In this document: positions 33,657 to 44,863 of the stretch, piece by piece
Layout: each line of letters begins with the position of its first letter
Position numbering within the stretch: position 1 is the stretch's first letter
Assembly (NCBI GenBank): GCA_033220425.1
Contig: CM065649.1
Span: 682,001 to 746,000 of the forward strand
Direction of reading: 5' to 3'
Length of the DNA: 64,000 nucleotides
Source of the DNA: Lepraria neglecta
Lineage: Eukaryota; Ascomycota; Lecanoromycetes; Lecanorales; Stereocaulaceae
Translations under genes and position numbers: made by a program
The notes under the pieces: model-generated
Databases searched by the model: none
Told to the model about the DNA's origin: nothing
What the model saw: only the letters and a program-made list of their open reading frames with translations

Positions 33657-35204
33657 TTCATGTGACACTACATCGATGAGCAAAAAGAACTTTATTCCAC
33701 ATACTTGTATCGCATGGCGTGACGATCAGCTGACATTCAGCTTACGAAATCCCTGCAATCCGTCCACTGAACCTCGGTCCGGCCTGACTTAGTTCCCGGT
33801 AATGGCACAGCAATCACTTCCCGTCAATCCTACACATGCCAAATACTAGAATGTGAGGCATTGTCTTGCAATTGGAGTACAAGGATCTAAGTCTTATGCA
33901 GAGTGACCTCATGTCGTCAGATCAAGGCTGCATGCAGCGGCTAGCGGCCCGGTACATCGATACAACGGAGGTGGTAGGGTTGTTTCAATTTGCAACCGTG
34001 TGGCTTAGCCTGAAGCTTCGAGTTCGCGTAGCCTATCACGCTCGCACGCTGTTTTAAAGGGCCGTTGTAATTCGGATAATTTTCGGTTTCCTGCCAAACC
34101 ATTTCACAAGGCCAGAATCAACGAATTCGACACATATTGTCGCTGGTCACTATCTGATATTTTCCTTGTCGCCGTACCTTATTTTGAGTAGATTGGATGC
34201 TCAGCTTATTGCCGCTGGCTAAATCGGGGCGCCTTTGACGAGCCTTCCTGTCCCCCAAAGGTTGAGGCGACTACAAACTCACAGTCTCGTGTTCCACTTA
34301 AGTAAAGCTTATGCGATGATGTGGCAAGCTTGATTTTCGATCGGTAGTTGTTCGGCTAACCGAAGGATGCCGATTTCGCGATATCCTACCTGGAATCCTT
34401 CTCGCTTCAACCATTAACCAATAAGAACTCGGAGCATGGTGCAGCTGCACAGGTCCGGTTTTGTCGATCTTATAAGTCTATATCTCTATTCCAATAATCC
34501 ATCTAACATGTCAGCTTCGCCACACAAGATAAGAGGGGATGAGCACCTGACTTACTAAGGTTACGTACGGCTGGAGTAATATCACTATCTCCATCGATAT
34601 CATCCACTCGGGCAGGCTTCTAAATTGGGAATGGCTTGGGATGCGCGGCCCCACAGACTAGAATTCGAAACAAGTGCTCATGAGTACAATGTTTCAGAGG
34701 CCATCCTAGTATCATCCTGCGCGGCCTGCAGGATTTTCTTCGGCAAAGGCCGTCTTATCCAGCACGTATTCTCTTATTTCGTGTTTGACGTCATTCCGTC
34801 AAGGTGAATTCTTTAGATTGCCTGAGCTTTCAGCTCATTTGGGGGATCTAACTTCGGGGTGGCTGCATACTTTGCTTCTGAAACGTGATCGTCCGGCATC
34901 CATCAGCAGTCGTGCATGTTTCTGTCGAATCGACATTCGTGACTGGTAATTATTTGTGTTTCTCCAAATATTTTACCTACACGCTAATTACTATTATATT
35001 ACAGAAATAAAAAACGGGTTTTCGATTTCGCCCAATTGTCTAAGCAAGGGACACAGAGTCTCTCCTCTTATACAATCTTTAGACGAACCTAAGCACTGGA
35101 TTTTGTCCACAAAGTGACCATCGATTCAGTGCTCTTGCAGCCTGCGTTTTTTTTGTTGTTAGACTCGCTTCAAATCTCTTTCATTACTTGGTCATTAGCT
35201 GAAC
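33657..35204. other. Intergenic, about 1.5 kb without a supported gene
   Basis: Only short frames without domains. The last few hundred bases are A/T-rich and lead into the P450 start. No repeat or RNA gene seen. Confidence 0.5.
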
Positions 35205-37137
35205 ATGTTGCCGGACGTTGTTGGATGGCTGGCACCTAGAATTGGTACGCTGGCTGCGCTACTCACAGGTGGCATATTCGCATTCGTAAGTATCTCCAAC
35301 AACAAGCAATTTGGATGCGCCTGATCGAGGAATGTGCAGTACCTTGCATTATTCACCTACCGGTTGACGTTGCACCCACTGGCAAGGCTTCCTGGCCCTC
35401 TCTTTGCACGAGCCACGGACTGGTATAATGTTTATACAGCATGGGCGGGGGATCGCCATTTAGACTTTTATAAGCTTCATATGAAATACGGTATGTGCTT
35501 ATTGGGGTGCTATGACTGCTGTATTGACGACTCTAGGACCTATCGTGCGCTATGGGCCATCTAGAGTATCCATCAACACCGCAACAGCATTACACGACAT
35601 TTACAACCATAAAGCTAATGTCCAGAAATCCAGCTACTACAGCATTTTTAGCCACTACTTTAAGGCCCCGAGTGTTTTGACGGCACTCACTGCAAAAGAG
35701 CATGGCCGCAAGCGGAGAATCGTTGGCCAAGGGCTTTCGGATAGTGCTATTCAGGCGATGGAAGATCACGTCCTGAAGAATGTTCGTAGCTTCTGCGACA
35801 AATTAACTCGCAAAGACACCTTCGGAATCAAGGGTGTAATGCCATCAGAGGAAAAGAACTCTCTGACAGGATGGGGTCCGGCGAAGAACATGTCACGTTG
35901 GACTAACTACTTGACTTTCGATATCATGGGTGACCTCTGTTTCTCGCACAGCTTCGACATGTTGGAGTCACAGGACAACCACTATATGCTCGAGGTACTT
36001 CCAGCTGGTGTACAGGGGCTCAATATCGTACGTTGTAGATTCTCAGCCCATCGAGTGCGCCATCCACTGAAACACATCTAGATCGGACACATGCAGGGTC
36101 TTGCCAGTCTTCACCTTGACACAATCATATTTCGGGATTTGGCTAAAGCCAATGCCCGATATGAAGCTTTCAGCAAAGAGCAGGCGGATCATCGTATCGC
36201 TAAAGGTGATGAGGTTAAGACAAAGGATGTCTTTTATTTCCTCCAAAAGGGCAGAGATCCGGAGACTGGAGAGGGATTCACGTTGCACGAGCTTGTTGCT
36301 GAAGCAAGTCTCCTTATTCTAGGTGGTAAGCGCCACTCAAACCCACATCATAGGGCCACGTCGGAATTTTCGGTTTGAGCCGTGTAGAAAGCATCAAAGA
36401 CATAGGATGCTAGTACAAGCAACATCTGACAAAACAGTACAGGCACAGACACAACCTCCACCGCAATCACCGCCACAATCTTCTACATCCTCCTCAACCC
36501 CTCCTGTCTCACCAAAGTCAACAGCGAAGTCCGCACCGCTTTCACCAACACAGAAGAAATCCGCGGCAGCAGCAAACTCAACAACTGCCGCTACCTCCGC
36601 GCCTGCATCGACGAAGCGCTCCGCATGACGCCAGGAGTCGGCGGCATTTTACCGCGCGAAGTCCTCCCAGGTGGAATCACGATCGATGGCACATTCTTTC
36701 CACCAGGCGTGGATATTGGAGTTCCCATCTATGCGCTGCAGCATAGCAGCGAGTATCATCCCCAACCCTTCGAGTACATTCCCGAGCGATGGCTTGTAGA
36801 TGACGATATCCAACCCGGAGAAATAGGCAGTGCTGATTCCGTGGCGCGTACCAAAAGCGCTTTTTGTCCATTCAGCTTGGGCCCGAGGGGATGCGTGGGT
36901 AAGGGTATGGCGTATAAAGAGCTCATGGTTGTTATAGCGAGGTTGGTGTTTATGTTCGATATGAGGATCTCTGAGGGTACTACGGCTGGCCAGGGCGATC
37001 CTAGTCTGGATGAGGAGAGTCTGAGGCATAGGGTTGGGGAGTTTCAGGGCTTGGATAAGTTTGTGCTGCAGGCTGATGGGCCGATGGTGGAGTTTAGGTT
37101 GAGAGAGGGTGTTGAGGGCTATGAGAAAGAGGGGTAA
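35205..37137 (+). CDS. Cytochrome P450 monooxygenase
   Basis: Five exons: 35205-35285, 35340-35490, 35537-36027, 36082-36325 and 36443-37137, summing to 553 residues. It has an N-terminal anchor (LAALLTGGIFAF joined to YLALFTYRLTLHPL), the hinge RLPGPLFA, the I-helix motif GTDTTST created only when intron 4 is removed, ExxR as EALR, and the heme loop FSLGPRGCVG. All catalytic landmarks are present, so I call it intact. It is distinct from the P450 at 28463 in sequence and in intron pattern. With the UbiA enzyme and SAT4 protein it forms a possible terpenoid locus. Substrate unknown. Confidence 0.92.
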
Positions 37138-37644
37138 TGGCCTGTGAAGAGCTAGCAACTTGTGTAGATGCACATCATATTAAGACGTGCTCGATAGCCC
37201 ATCTTTTACTACGAAAACGGATGGCTAAGGCGGACTATTTGACGAGGAACTTGTCCACCATTCCCTTCCGTCGAGAAAAGTGGCATTGTGGAGAGCAAGG
37301 TTCTTATTATTTTGCATCTTCTCCCCTTGAAGCTGCAGACACGCCAGCACAACACGAAGCGTTAAACCTACTCTGGGGCATTGATAAGGGTATCGAAGAA
37401 TTAGCGTTAGGGCTAGGGCTAACAAGTGAATTCGAGCTGTGCCATTTCGTTCGTCCATCTTTTCCATGGTTAGAGTCAACGCGCAAGTATGTTTTTAGGA
37501 ATTCAACGCGTTCTGAAGGCTTCAGATCCAGGATTTACTGGGACTGGAGTTCGTCTCAAGTGTAGGAGCTTGCAGGCTTCCCATGGGAATGCTTGGGGTT
37601 AGGTTTGGAAACATTCGATCCCTTCCAGAGGTTAGATGCAACAA

Positions 37645-38111
37645 TGGGCATTCCTTCGATCCTCAGCTGGCTTTCAAGACGATTTAACCAGCACAAGGAC
37701 ACAGCAGAGATACGGCAGGCGGACCACCCAACCGATCAACCTGGTCCATACGACTACCCACAATTTCCACCGCCATCCCCACAGGAAATCCTAGCGCACC
37801 GCTCAGAGTACATCACCAAACTTCGTGCTCGTAAATATCGAGGTCCGGAATGGATCTCTGCAGACACTCCGCTCTACGCACTGTTTCGTCTCTATGAGTT
37901 CTTTGTGGTAGATCACGTCACAGGCTACCGAAATCAGCTAGGATACTTCTGGAAACAGAGGACTTGGGCCGTATGCGATATGGAGATTTTATGTTCGCCG
38001 GGAAAGTTGAGGGTCGTGCTCGAATTCTTCAAGTATATCAGATCACCCCAGTCGAGGTCCTTGGCGGTCTTCAGCTCATCGTTTTCAGTGCCGCCATTGG
38101 GTGCCTTTTGA
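37645..38111 (+). CDS. Hypothetical protein fragment
   Basis: From MGIPSILSWLSRRFNQHKD the frame is coding-like to about 37975 (a Pro-rich part PGPYDYPQFPPPSPQEI and a helical part). After that it reads antisense to the metallophosphoesterase fragment. I do not recognise a family. It may be the 5' part of a gene cut by a rearrangement at about 37.98-38.01 kb. Confidence 0.35.
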
Positions 38112-38484
38112 GCCTGTTTCCATCTTTCTGGATGCTGTTCCTTGAACTCTGAGTCTAGTAGTAGATCATGGTTCCCAGCCACGATGACCTTGTATTTATG
38201 GGGTTGCTCAGATAGCCATATAAGATGTGCTTGTATCTCGGCGAACGTGCCCCTGCGCTTAGATCACCGGCGTGGAGTAGAAGGCCTCCAGGTGGAATTG
38301 GCGGCTGCGTGTTATGAGTGTCAGATACGCAGACGACTGTAATGGGATTGACGGGCAGCGGAGGCGCAGGTGGAGGTCGGTGCAAGGACTGTAGATTTGA
38401 AGCGAAGGTTCGAAGATGGTCACCGGTAGCTTGACTGTTCGCTGTAGGCGCGTTTTGCGCTTTAGCCGTGGGCACCGCGGACAT
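37934..38484 (-). pseudogene. Metallophosphoesterase, truncated and frameshifted
   Basis: The calcineurin-like phosphoesterase core is clear: ITVVCVSDTHNTQP (metal-binding Asp and His), LLLHAGDLS, and VAGNHDLLLD. Between the second and third motifs the frame changes at the C run 38250-38253 (G run in the coding strand): GDLSAG should continue GTFAEIQAHLIWL, which is in another frame, so one G seems deleted. The 3' part after TTLNFPG loses similarity at about 38010, and the expected GHxH motifs are missing. Together these mean the gene is inactive. Related fungal proteins are cytosolic hydrolases of unknown substrate. Confidence 0.7.
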
Positions 38485-38886
38485 GTCGACAATGTGTAGA
38501 TAGAGTGTTTACCTTGGAAGCAATTCTTCCCTTTAGATTGCAATCGTGGATGAGCGAGTCAATCATATCAAATATGTGTAAGTCTACAGACGTTAAGCGC
38601 CGGCCCTTCATGATGCCATCAGATGCTATTAATCAACAGACGTGAAAGAAAGCGGGAATCACATCGCAGAGACATTTGATGTTACAGTATTGAGCCCACA
38701 GTCTAGGCTAGCTAGAATAACAAGAGGGACAGGTTGTGTTGTAGGACCTCACCAAAGAGCAGTCGATTCTAAGAGCAAGAATCGCGAATAGAGCTGAGTC
38801 CCTCGGTCTACAGCAACTTGATAAGGCTGAGATGATACGGACATATTCTACGAAAATGTCGCGTCCGTATCATGATAAGCTGGCCT

Positions 38887-39690
38887 CTAAGAGCGCTCCA
38901 TACTATGTACATTCAATTGCTTGAACAAATTCTCTCCTGCGCCCTTTCGGATCAATCGCACCACAGTCGGGACCTCGGTTAGCCACACACTATGACCAGA
39001 CTTGCACGTCTCCACCGCCCACGGCATTCGGGATTCTTTGCGAGCATTTTCGGCGAGGAGATATGTGTATGGTACAAGGCCATTTTCCCATGCAACCGAG
39101 TCAACTTTGGATGCGGAATTATAGGCAGATTGATGTATCCTCCCTTCCATCCAAGGCTGAGCAAGTTCGGAGGAGACCTCGTTGTAGAATGTCTATTTGG
39201 GGGTCTTGACGACAAGATATCTGGAGTCCTCGGGCTGCAATCCGTACCAATGTTAGCCAGATTTTGTAGTAGGGGGTTTAACATCCACTGCGTATAAGGG
39301 GACTTACGTCAATACCAATGTACGCTGGCTGCCTAGGATACATATCGACGAGGCTCTTGCCCTTGTGGATCAGAAAAGTAGCAAGGAATACATAGCGCAT
39401 GATGCCGCCTTTTTTGCCCCTCTGCTCTCGTGCGGCGAGTTCTAGCCTGCTCACTGCATTTGTTCCTGCCTTGCTGCCATAGGAGTGCATGACAAGCACA
39501 AAGTGTTTCTCTTCTGAGGTCAAGGATTCCAATGCGTCTCGTATGATTGTCGTATCCTCCCGGTGAGAAACCACAGCGTTGCCTGCGCTCTTGAGCTGGA
39601 CTGCATGGGTGGAATAGAAAAGCTTGTGTGGCTCTTCACGAGTAGCGTCTCAGCAGGAGGCGTTGTGCCATGCTCCATGGACAAAGAGGG
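38887..39690 (-). pseudogene. Alpha/beta hydrolase, truncated, with in-frame TAG
   Basis: The nucleophile-elbow region VLVMHSYGS and the following GGIMRYVFLATFLI identify a fungal alpha/beta hydrolase. The segment before it is shortened and the usual start with the oxyanion motif is absent. A 64-bp or longer intron starts GTAAGTCCCC after PAYIGID. The next exon reads PEDSRYLVVKTPK and then TAG at 39193-39195, with similarity resuming at once (TFYNEVSSELAQPW). CAG changed to TAG is the simplest explanation. The C-terminus carries the plausible catalytic His in CKSGHSVWLTE. I infer a dead copy. Confidence 0.62.
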
Positions 39691-40332
39691 TCGTCGGTTT
39701 CGTAGTAGATTGAGACATTCTTGAGCTTTTTGAATACTGATTGGGGAGAGGAAAGATTTGATGCACTCTGGAAATGGACAATGAAAGACAAGCAGCTTAG
39801 AATATACTCTCGGATACTTTCTTCACACAAAATCGTGAATAATGGGTCTTGATAACGATCGCCGAAAAACAGATTGCAACTCGAGGGCCGCGGGTCGTGC
39901 GAGTCCATCACTCCAATGGCAATGCTTATCGAGAATGCCATATAGCACTCTTGAGTGGAAAGTGGCCGAAACCACCCTCACTATCGCGAGCAAGAAGCTT
40001 TCCTTGGGCCTGACATGTTTGAATGTTTGAAGTCGCCATGAACGAAGATGGCTCTTTTTCCTTCCTTGACTGCAGGTAAAGAATTGCATGCTAAGCAAGG
40101 AACCCGAACAATCTGTATGGTTCGCTAGATCTCGAAATCTAGACTTGTACCAATTTCCTCTGAGTAGTGAGATATTCACTGCGAGGTTTATGTGGAGCTT
40201 AGTTCAGTAGTTCGACCCCTGCTGACGCACTTAAAGTGCTACATTCTGTGAGAATGAAAGATCATTCACCTCTACGGATGCCAAGCCAATTCATATTCTA
40301 TTCAGCGCTGGAAAGCAGAAATATTCCGCCCT
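39691..40332. other. No confident gene
   Basis: A minus-strand frame near 39636-39941 (ending KNVSIYYETDDPLCPWSMAQ) looks coding-like but I cannot assign it to a family or join it to neighbours. Confidence 0.35.
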
Positions 40333-41405
40333 ATGTCACTTTTGACAGGCACGCTCCACGGTAGGTATACACCAAAAGTTCTTTGTCTTTCTCACTTGAG
40401 ACCACACATTTTTGCACTTCTCATACGAGCTGGTGAGACTGCTGTGATCTCGTTCCCCTTCTCTCCAGCTATCCCCTTCCGTTATTGCTATTTTAACCAG
40501 CCCTGCTCAGCAGAGCGCCAACCGAACAGTAACACGCTCCGAGCTTTCCAGCAATTGGCATACGAAGGTCGATACACCCCCGAGAGGAGTCAAGAATGCT
40601 ACAACTCAAGGCCTGGATGGAAACCTACCACAGGACTACATAGCGCCGGAGTAGAGAGGCATAATGCAGACAATAGTTCAGAACACGAACCAGAAGAATC
40701 TCTTAGTGGCGAGGATGATCCACGTACACTGCAAGCCATTGCTGAAGGCCGACGGTTCTACGTGGGCAATTTGCTTATATAGCGGGGGGAGAAAAGGACG
40801 TGGAGAATCTGTTTGCAGGGAATGGGTACCAAATTTTCGCAACTATCTCCGAATATTCGGTCATATGGTGTTGACCAGCGAGAAGAGAGCACGTGAAAAT
40901 TTCCATCGACCCCTTCTCCGGCCGGAACCCATCCTACTGCTTCGTCAAACTTGTTAACAAAGAACTGGCAGACCACGCGATGGTGGAATTGAATGGGAAA
41001 CCAATACTTGGACGACCAGTGAAGATTGGACCGAGTTCCGCTAAGTCAAAAGGGAAACGTCAGCGTGGTGAATCAGTGCGAGATCGACCGACTTCTATCT
41101 TTGACCGCTGGACCCGAATGGATGCAGCAGAACATTTAAAAGGCTACTCTGAGCAAGGTCGTCGATTATTTGTCGGTGGGCTGCCTTGGATGCCTGACCA
41201 CAACACAGGCAATGCAGACGTTCACAGCCTATTCAAGGAATACAACGTGTATGTCTTGATATACTATCCACGTGGTCTCTCCACAGCCGCTGACAGACCT
41301 AGCCGTTGGAATCACCGCTATCTGTTCGTCGACTTCTCAACCGCGGATGATGCCAAACATGCCATGGAGGCTGTCGAAAATCGATTCTCTGCATATTTCA
41401 GTTGA
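40333..41405 (+). pseudogene. Two-RRM RNA-binding protein, frameshifted
   Basis: RRM1 begins EGRRFYVGNL (RNP2) and should continue PYIA, but a base is missing near 40774 and the following GGEKDVENLFAGNG is in another frame. A 60-bp intron (GTACCAAATT to CGAGAAG) then restores EHVKISIDPFSGRNPSYCF, which holds RNP1. RRM2 starts RRLFVGGLPWMPDH and reaches RYLFVDFSTADDA before the frame ends at 41405, earlier than in related proteins. The N-terminal 100 residues before RRM1 are weakly supported. Related proteins are nuclear or cytosolic RNA binders. A single sequencing error at 40774 would turn this into a nearly normal gene. Confidence 0.6.
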
Positions 41406-42246
41406 TGCCTGCTGACGCCTAAGGGAAAGGATTATACTAGAAAGATCTATCTATTTTTTTTTGTTAGGACTAGCCTACTTATACAGCTAGATCCCCAGCT
41501 AGATAGAAAAATTATCAACGTTCTTTTCTACTGACTCTGAGATTCAAAAAAAGCAACGAATAGTACGATGGCCTGGGGTGTGAAGATCCGCGTACAAATT
41601 GCCAAAGCTCCCAAATCTCGCAAGATTCATGAACGAGAAGATTGGGAGAACAGCCAGCAAGGCCTGTCTGGTGAAACCAGCTCCCTATCATAGGATTGAC
41701 TCCATTGCGAAGCTACGCCACACAGCCCCTAGGAGAATACTTTTGCAAATCCTCATCTTCTTGGGATCAAGTGAACATCGACTAGCCGACGAAAGAATAC
41801 TGATCTTACCCACCAACATCATTTCCTTGACGTTCAATGCTCAAAACCAGAACTAAAGGGACAACTCTGCGCTAACCGAAACTTGATAACGAGCACAACA
41901 TCGAATCACAAAGCAATTTTTCATGATTTAAGCCTCGGACGCCATGGAATTGATGTTGATTGAGCGGGCATTCAATCACTTCTTTAGAAACTTGAGCAAC
42001 GCCTACACACTTTCGAAACTCCGCATAGCTGGGAAACGTCCATAGGAAGACTGGTTCAATTGCATATGCCACATTCATAGATGCTCAGAAGAAAAGAATG
42101 TTACAAACGTTGCTCCAATTCCCAGGAACACGGTATATTTATGCCCATATATATAACTTCAAGCTCCTTCCAGATCATCCATGTATACTACGACACAGTC
42201 ATCAAACATGCACTTGACCCTTCACCACATCCCCACCTCCCCCTCC
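41406..42246. other. Intergenic, no supported gene
   Basis: A/T-rich 3' flanks of two convergent damaged genes. Nothing further recognised. Confidence 0.45.
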
Positions 42247-43835
42247 CTACGCATTAATAAACTCACCCTCACCCTCCCACCACTCCCACTCCCCCTTATC
42301 ACACCTATTAGGTCTCGTCCCCCTCTCAAACCGTACCCTCACACCCTCAATATCAACTGCACTCCTCACATACCTAACCTTAGCTCCAAAGCTCCGACTC
42401 CACGCCCTATGGAAATACCTGTCCTCGAACAGCTGCGGGCTCACCTCCCTCATAGCCGCCAACTCAGGCTTCCCGATTGCGTCCACGCTGTCACTGTGTA
42501 TCAGTCCTCCTTCACGTTTCCCGTAGAACCCAGCGTTTCGAAATCTGGTTATCAGCTCTTGCACCAGCTCGGGTGGATACAGGCCCAGGCTAAGAAGGTA
42601 CACATCCTACCCTAGCAGGCTCGTCCCACCACACCAGCTTCCACCCTCCGTTGCGCGCTTGTACAAGCCCGTCAATGCGGCGATCATCCCTGCGCGGCCG
42701 GTCCCGTAATCACTCATTGGAAAGGGTGGAATGACGAGTTCGTCTAGATCCATGAAGTTATGCCCTGTATCCATGCTACACCGGTGATACAGTCTGCGAT
42801 TTGCTGCCAGCCGGCTCGGAGGGACCATTTAGTTAGATTGGAGTCGGGGGCTTCAGACGCCGACGGTGGGAGAGCGCCGAAACAGGACTCGGACATGTAG
42901 ACTATGCTTTTGTTTCGCGAGAGAGCTACTTCGAGGAGTTGTGAGGGGCCGTAGCCTAGGCGTGTGAGAGAGTTGGGTCGGTAGCCGTCGAGGATAATGT
43001 CCGTGATGGAGAGAAGCGATTCGAAGTGGGCTCAGGAAGGGGGGTGGCGGAGGTCGAGGTCGAGGGGGTGTGTTTGCCCATGTTGCTATCTGTTGTTGGC
43101 AATGTTTCAAAACGATATGCGAGTAGGAATTCGATAGCTTCAATGAGGGCTATGATGAAGGGTAATGACTAGAAGCAAGGACGGCTAAATGCAAAACACA
43201 GATGACACTACACACAAACCAAACTTCAAAGATACTGGACTGCAGTGTAGCACGAGCACGAGCAGGAGCAGAGCCAAGCACTCACCCATCAACCTTGAAA
43301 GAAAGGTACATCACTTAGATGAGGTGATGTAATCTTGATCATGTCCGCGCTATACTCTGCAAGGCTGCGTCCTATTGTAGGACCTGCAATAATCCTACAG
43401 AGCTCGAGAACTCTGATGCGGCAAGTGGGCGAGTCTTTCCTCTACCTTTCTCCGCAGAAGGAAATGGTACCGGCGGTGTCGTAGTCTCCAAGCTTTCCAA
43501 CAGCCATGGTGGCTCGTTCAGCTTGCTCTGACCCTAGCATTATGTTAGCAGGCGGGAAATATCTGGATATCAAGGCCGTACGTATAGCGTCTGCTTAAAA
43601 TCTTCGTACTTGAAGCAGACGGCACCCGCTTGGCTGTTCTTGGCGTTCAGATCTTCTAGCTCTGCCATGGTGAAGTTCTTCATGTGGCTTTCGATCACAT
43701 TCATACAGTGATAGTATTCAGTCAGATCAGGCCGATGGCCTTCCAATCCGATCTTCTTAAGCGATGTGGTGGCTTCCTCCACGATCTTTCGCCCCATACA
43801 GGTTGGCCGCAAAGCGCCGGTAAAGAATCGATTGA
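42247..43835 (-). pseudogene. CoA-transferase family III (CaiB/BaiF), multiply disrupted
   Basis: The parts appear in family order: LNRFFTGALRPTCMGRKIVE, the exon near 43340-43440 with VLELCRIIAGPTIGRSLAEY (nucleotide-binding region), an intron starting GTGAGTGCTTGG, ITDIILDGYRPNSLTRLGYG, WQQIADCITGVAW, then FPMSDYGTGRAG and the C-terminal half. Lesions include one extra G before the intron (GATGG preceded by CAAGGTT), an in-frame TGA just before HFESLLSITD, and a one-base shift near 42770 between GVAWIQG and NFMDLDELVIPPFP. Active members move CoA between carboxylic acids. With three or more lesions this copy cannot be functional, unless the assembly is wrong. Confidence 0.75.
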
Positions 43836-44863
43836 GCCTGCAAGAGACCCGTATCTGAGTCCATGATCAGTTTATTCGAACTAATATCTTTGACAGAGCA
43901 GATCTTCCAGCTTCGTCTTTACATCTGGGTCGCCCTTCCACATCGGAGACTGCCGTACCCGTGCAGCCGGTCAAAATGACGTGTGCCATGGTTGAGAGGG
44001 TATGAAGACATGACCGTGTTGCCAGGAATCTTAATGGGATTAGAACTGACCTGTTCATAAGATCAGCTTTTGGTGCAGGAGGCAGGTACGAGTTGCCTGC
44101 TATCTCCAGGAAGCCTTTAGCGGCTTCTTTAGCGCAGGCTGCGAGGACTCTCGAGACAAAAGCCTGAAGATACTTCTCAAAAGCACGATGAGCTAAGCGA
44201 TTCTTGCAGGGAATGCCTTCATGCGTAGCATGTTGACGGCAGTTCATATATACTACTCTTGCAGTTACGATAAAATCGCTACAACCAGTCGAAACGTTCT
44301 TATTGCCTCGTATAAGCTATGTTGTACGACACATCGAGCTTACGTTAGTAGCTATACGCGATATTAACTACCATGCCTCGTTGAACCTCCAAATTTTTAT
44401 CTACGAGAGTAATTTACTCACGGAATTGCTTTGTAGATGGATATCCAGTGGCTTGCATCCCGTGTCCACTTTGTCAGGCTTTTGATAAGAAAATCGTCAG
44501 TGTCACATCTCCGCGTCACCGTACAGAATGATAAGCAGAATGATCCTTGTTGCTACGTCTCTTGGGTATCCCGACAGTCTGGGTCCTGAATTGATTGGGT
44601 CACCGCCCTAATCAATGACGTTTGGCGAAGTAGCAGCCTAAGAGAACGGCATTTGAGAGGCGCTGTTGTGAGTAGCTGAATAAGGAAGAAATCCATGGAA
44701 GAATTGCATCTCCATCGACAGCTCGTCTATTTAGTCCCACAGTTATTTGCAGCCATCCATCATATTAGTGTTCTAGCACCGGCAACCGCGTGTTTCAAAC
44801 CTTTTCCATGTGTTATGAGATCACCAGCGATTAGCAGGGGACAAAGCCGACGCATCTCGGAAG
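43836..44863. other. Intergenic with possible gene fragments
   Basis: A minus-strand frame contains MAHVILTGCTGTA, like the first 13 residues of NAD-dependent epimerase-type proteins, but similarity stops at once. I record it as a possible remnant only. Confidence 0.35.

Noticed and set aside
37400-37425. Telomere-like GTTAGGGCTAGGGCTAAC
   Set aside because: Only two imperfect units, inside a gene-bearing region, so no evidence of a telomere or an interstitial array.
40790-40900. Two further frameshifts in the RRM gene
   Set aside because: A 60-bp GT-AG intron explains the frame changes, so only the one near 40774 was kept.
43900-44000. Possible NAD-dependent epimerase start (MAHVILTGCTGTA)
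   Set aside because: Similarity covers only 13 residues and no Rossmann continuation follows.
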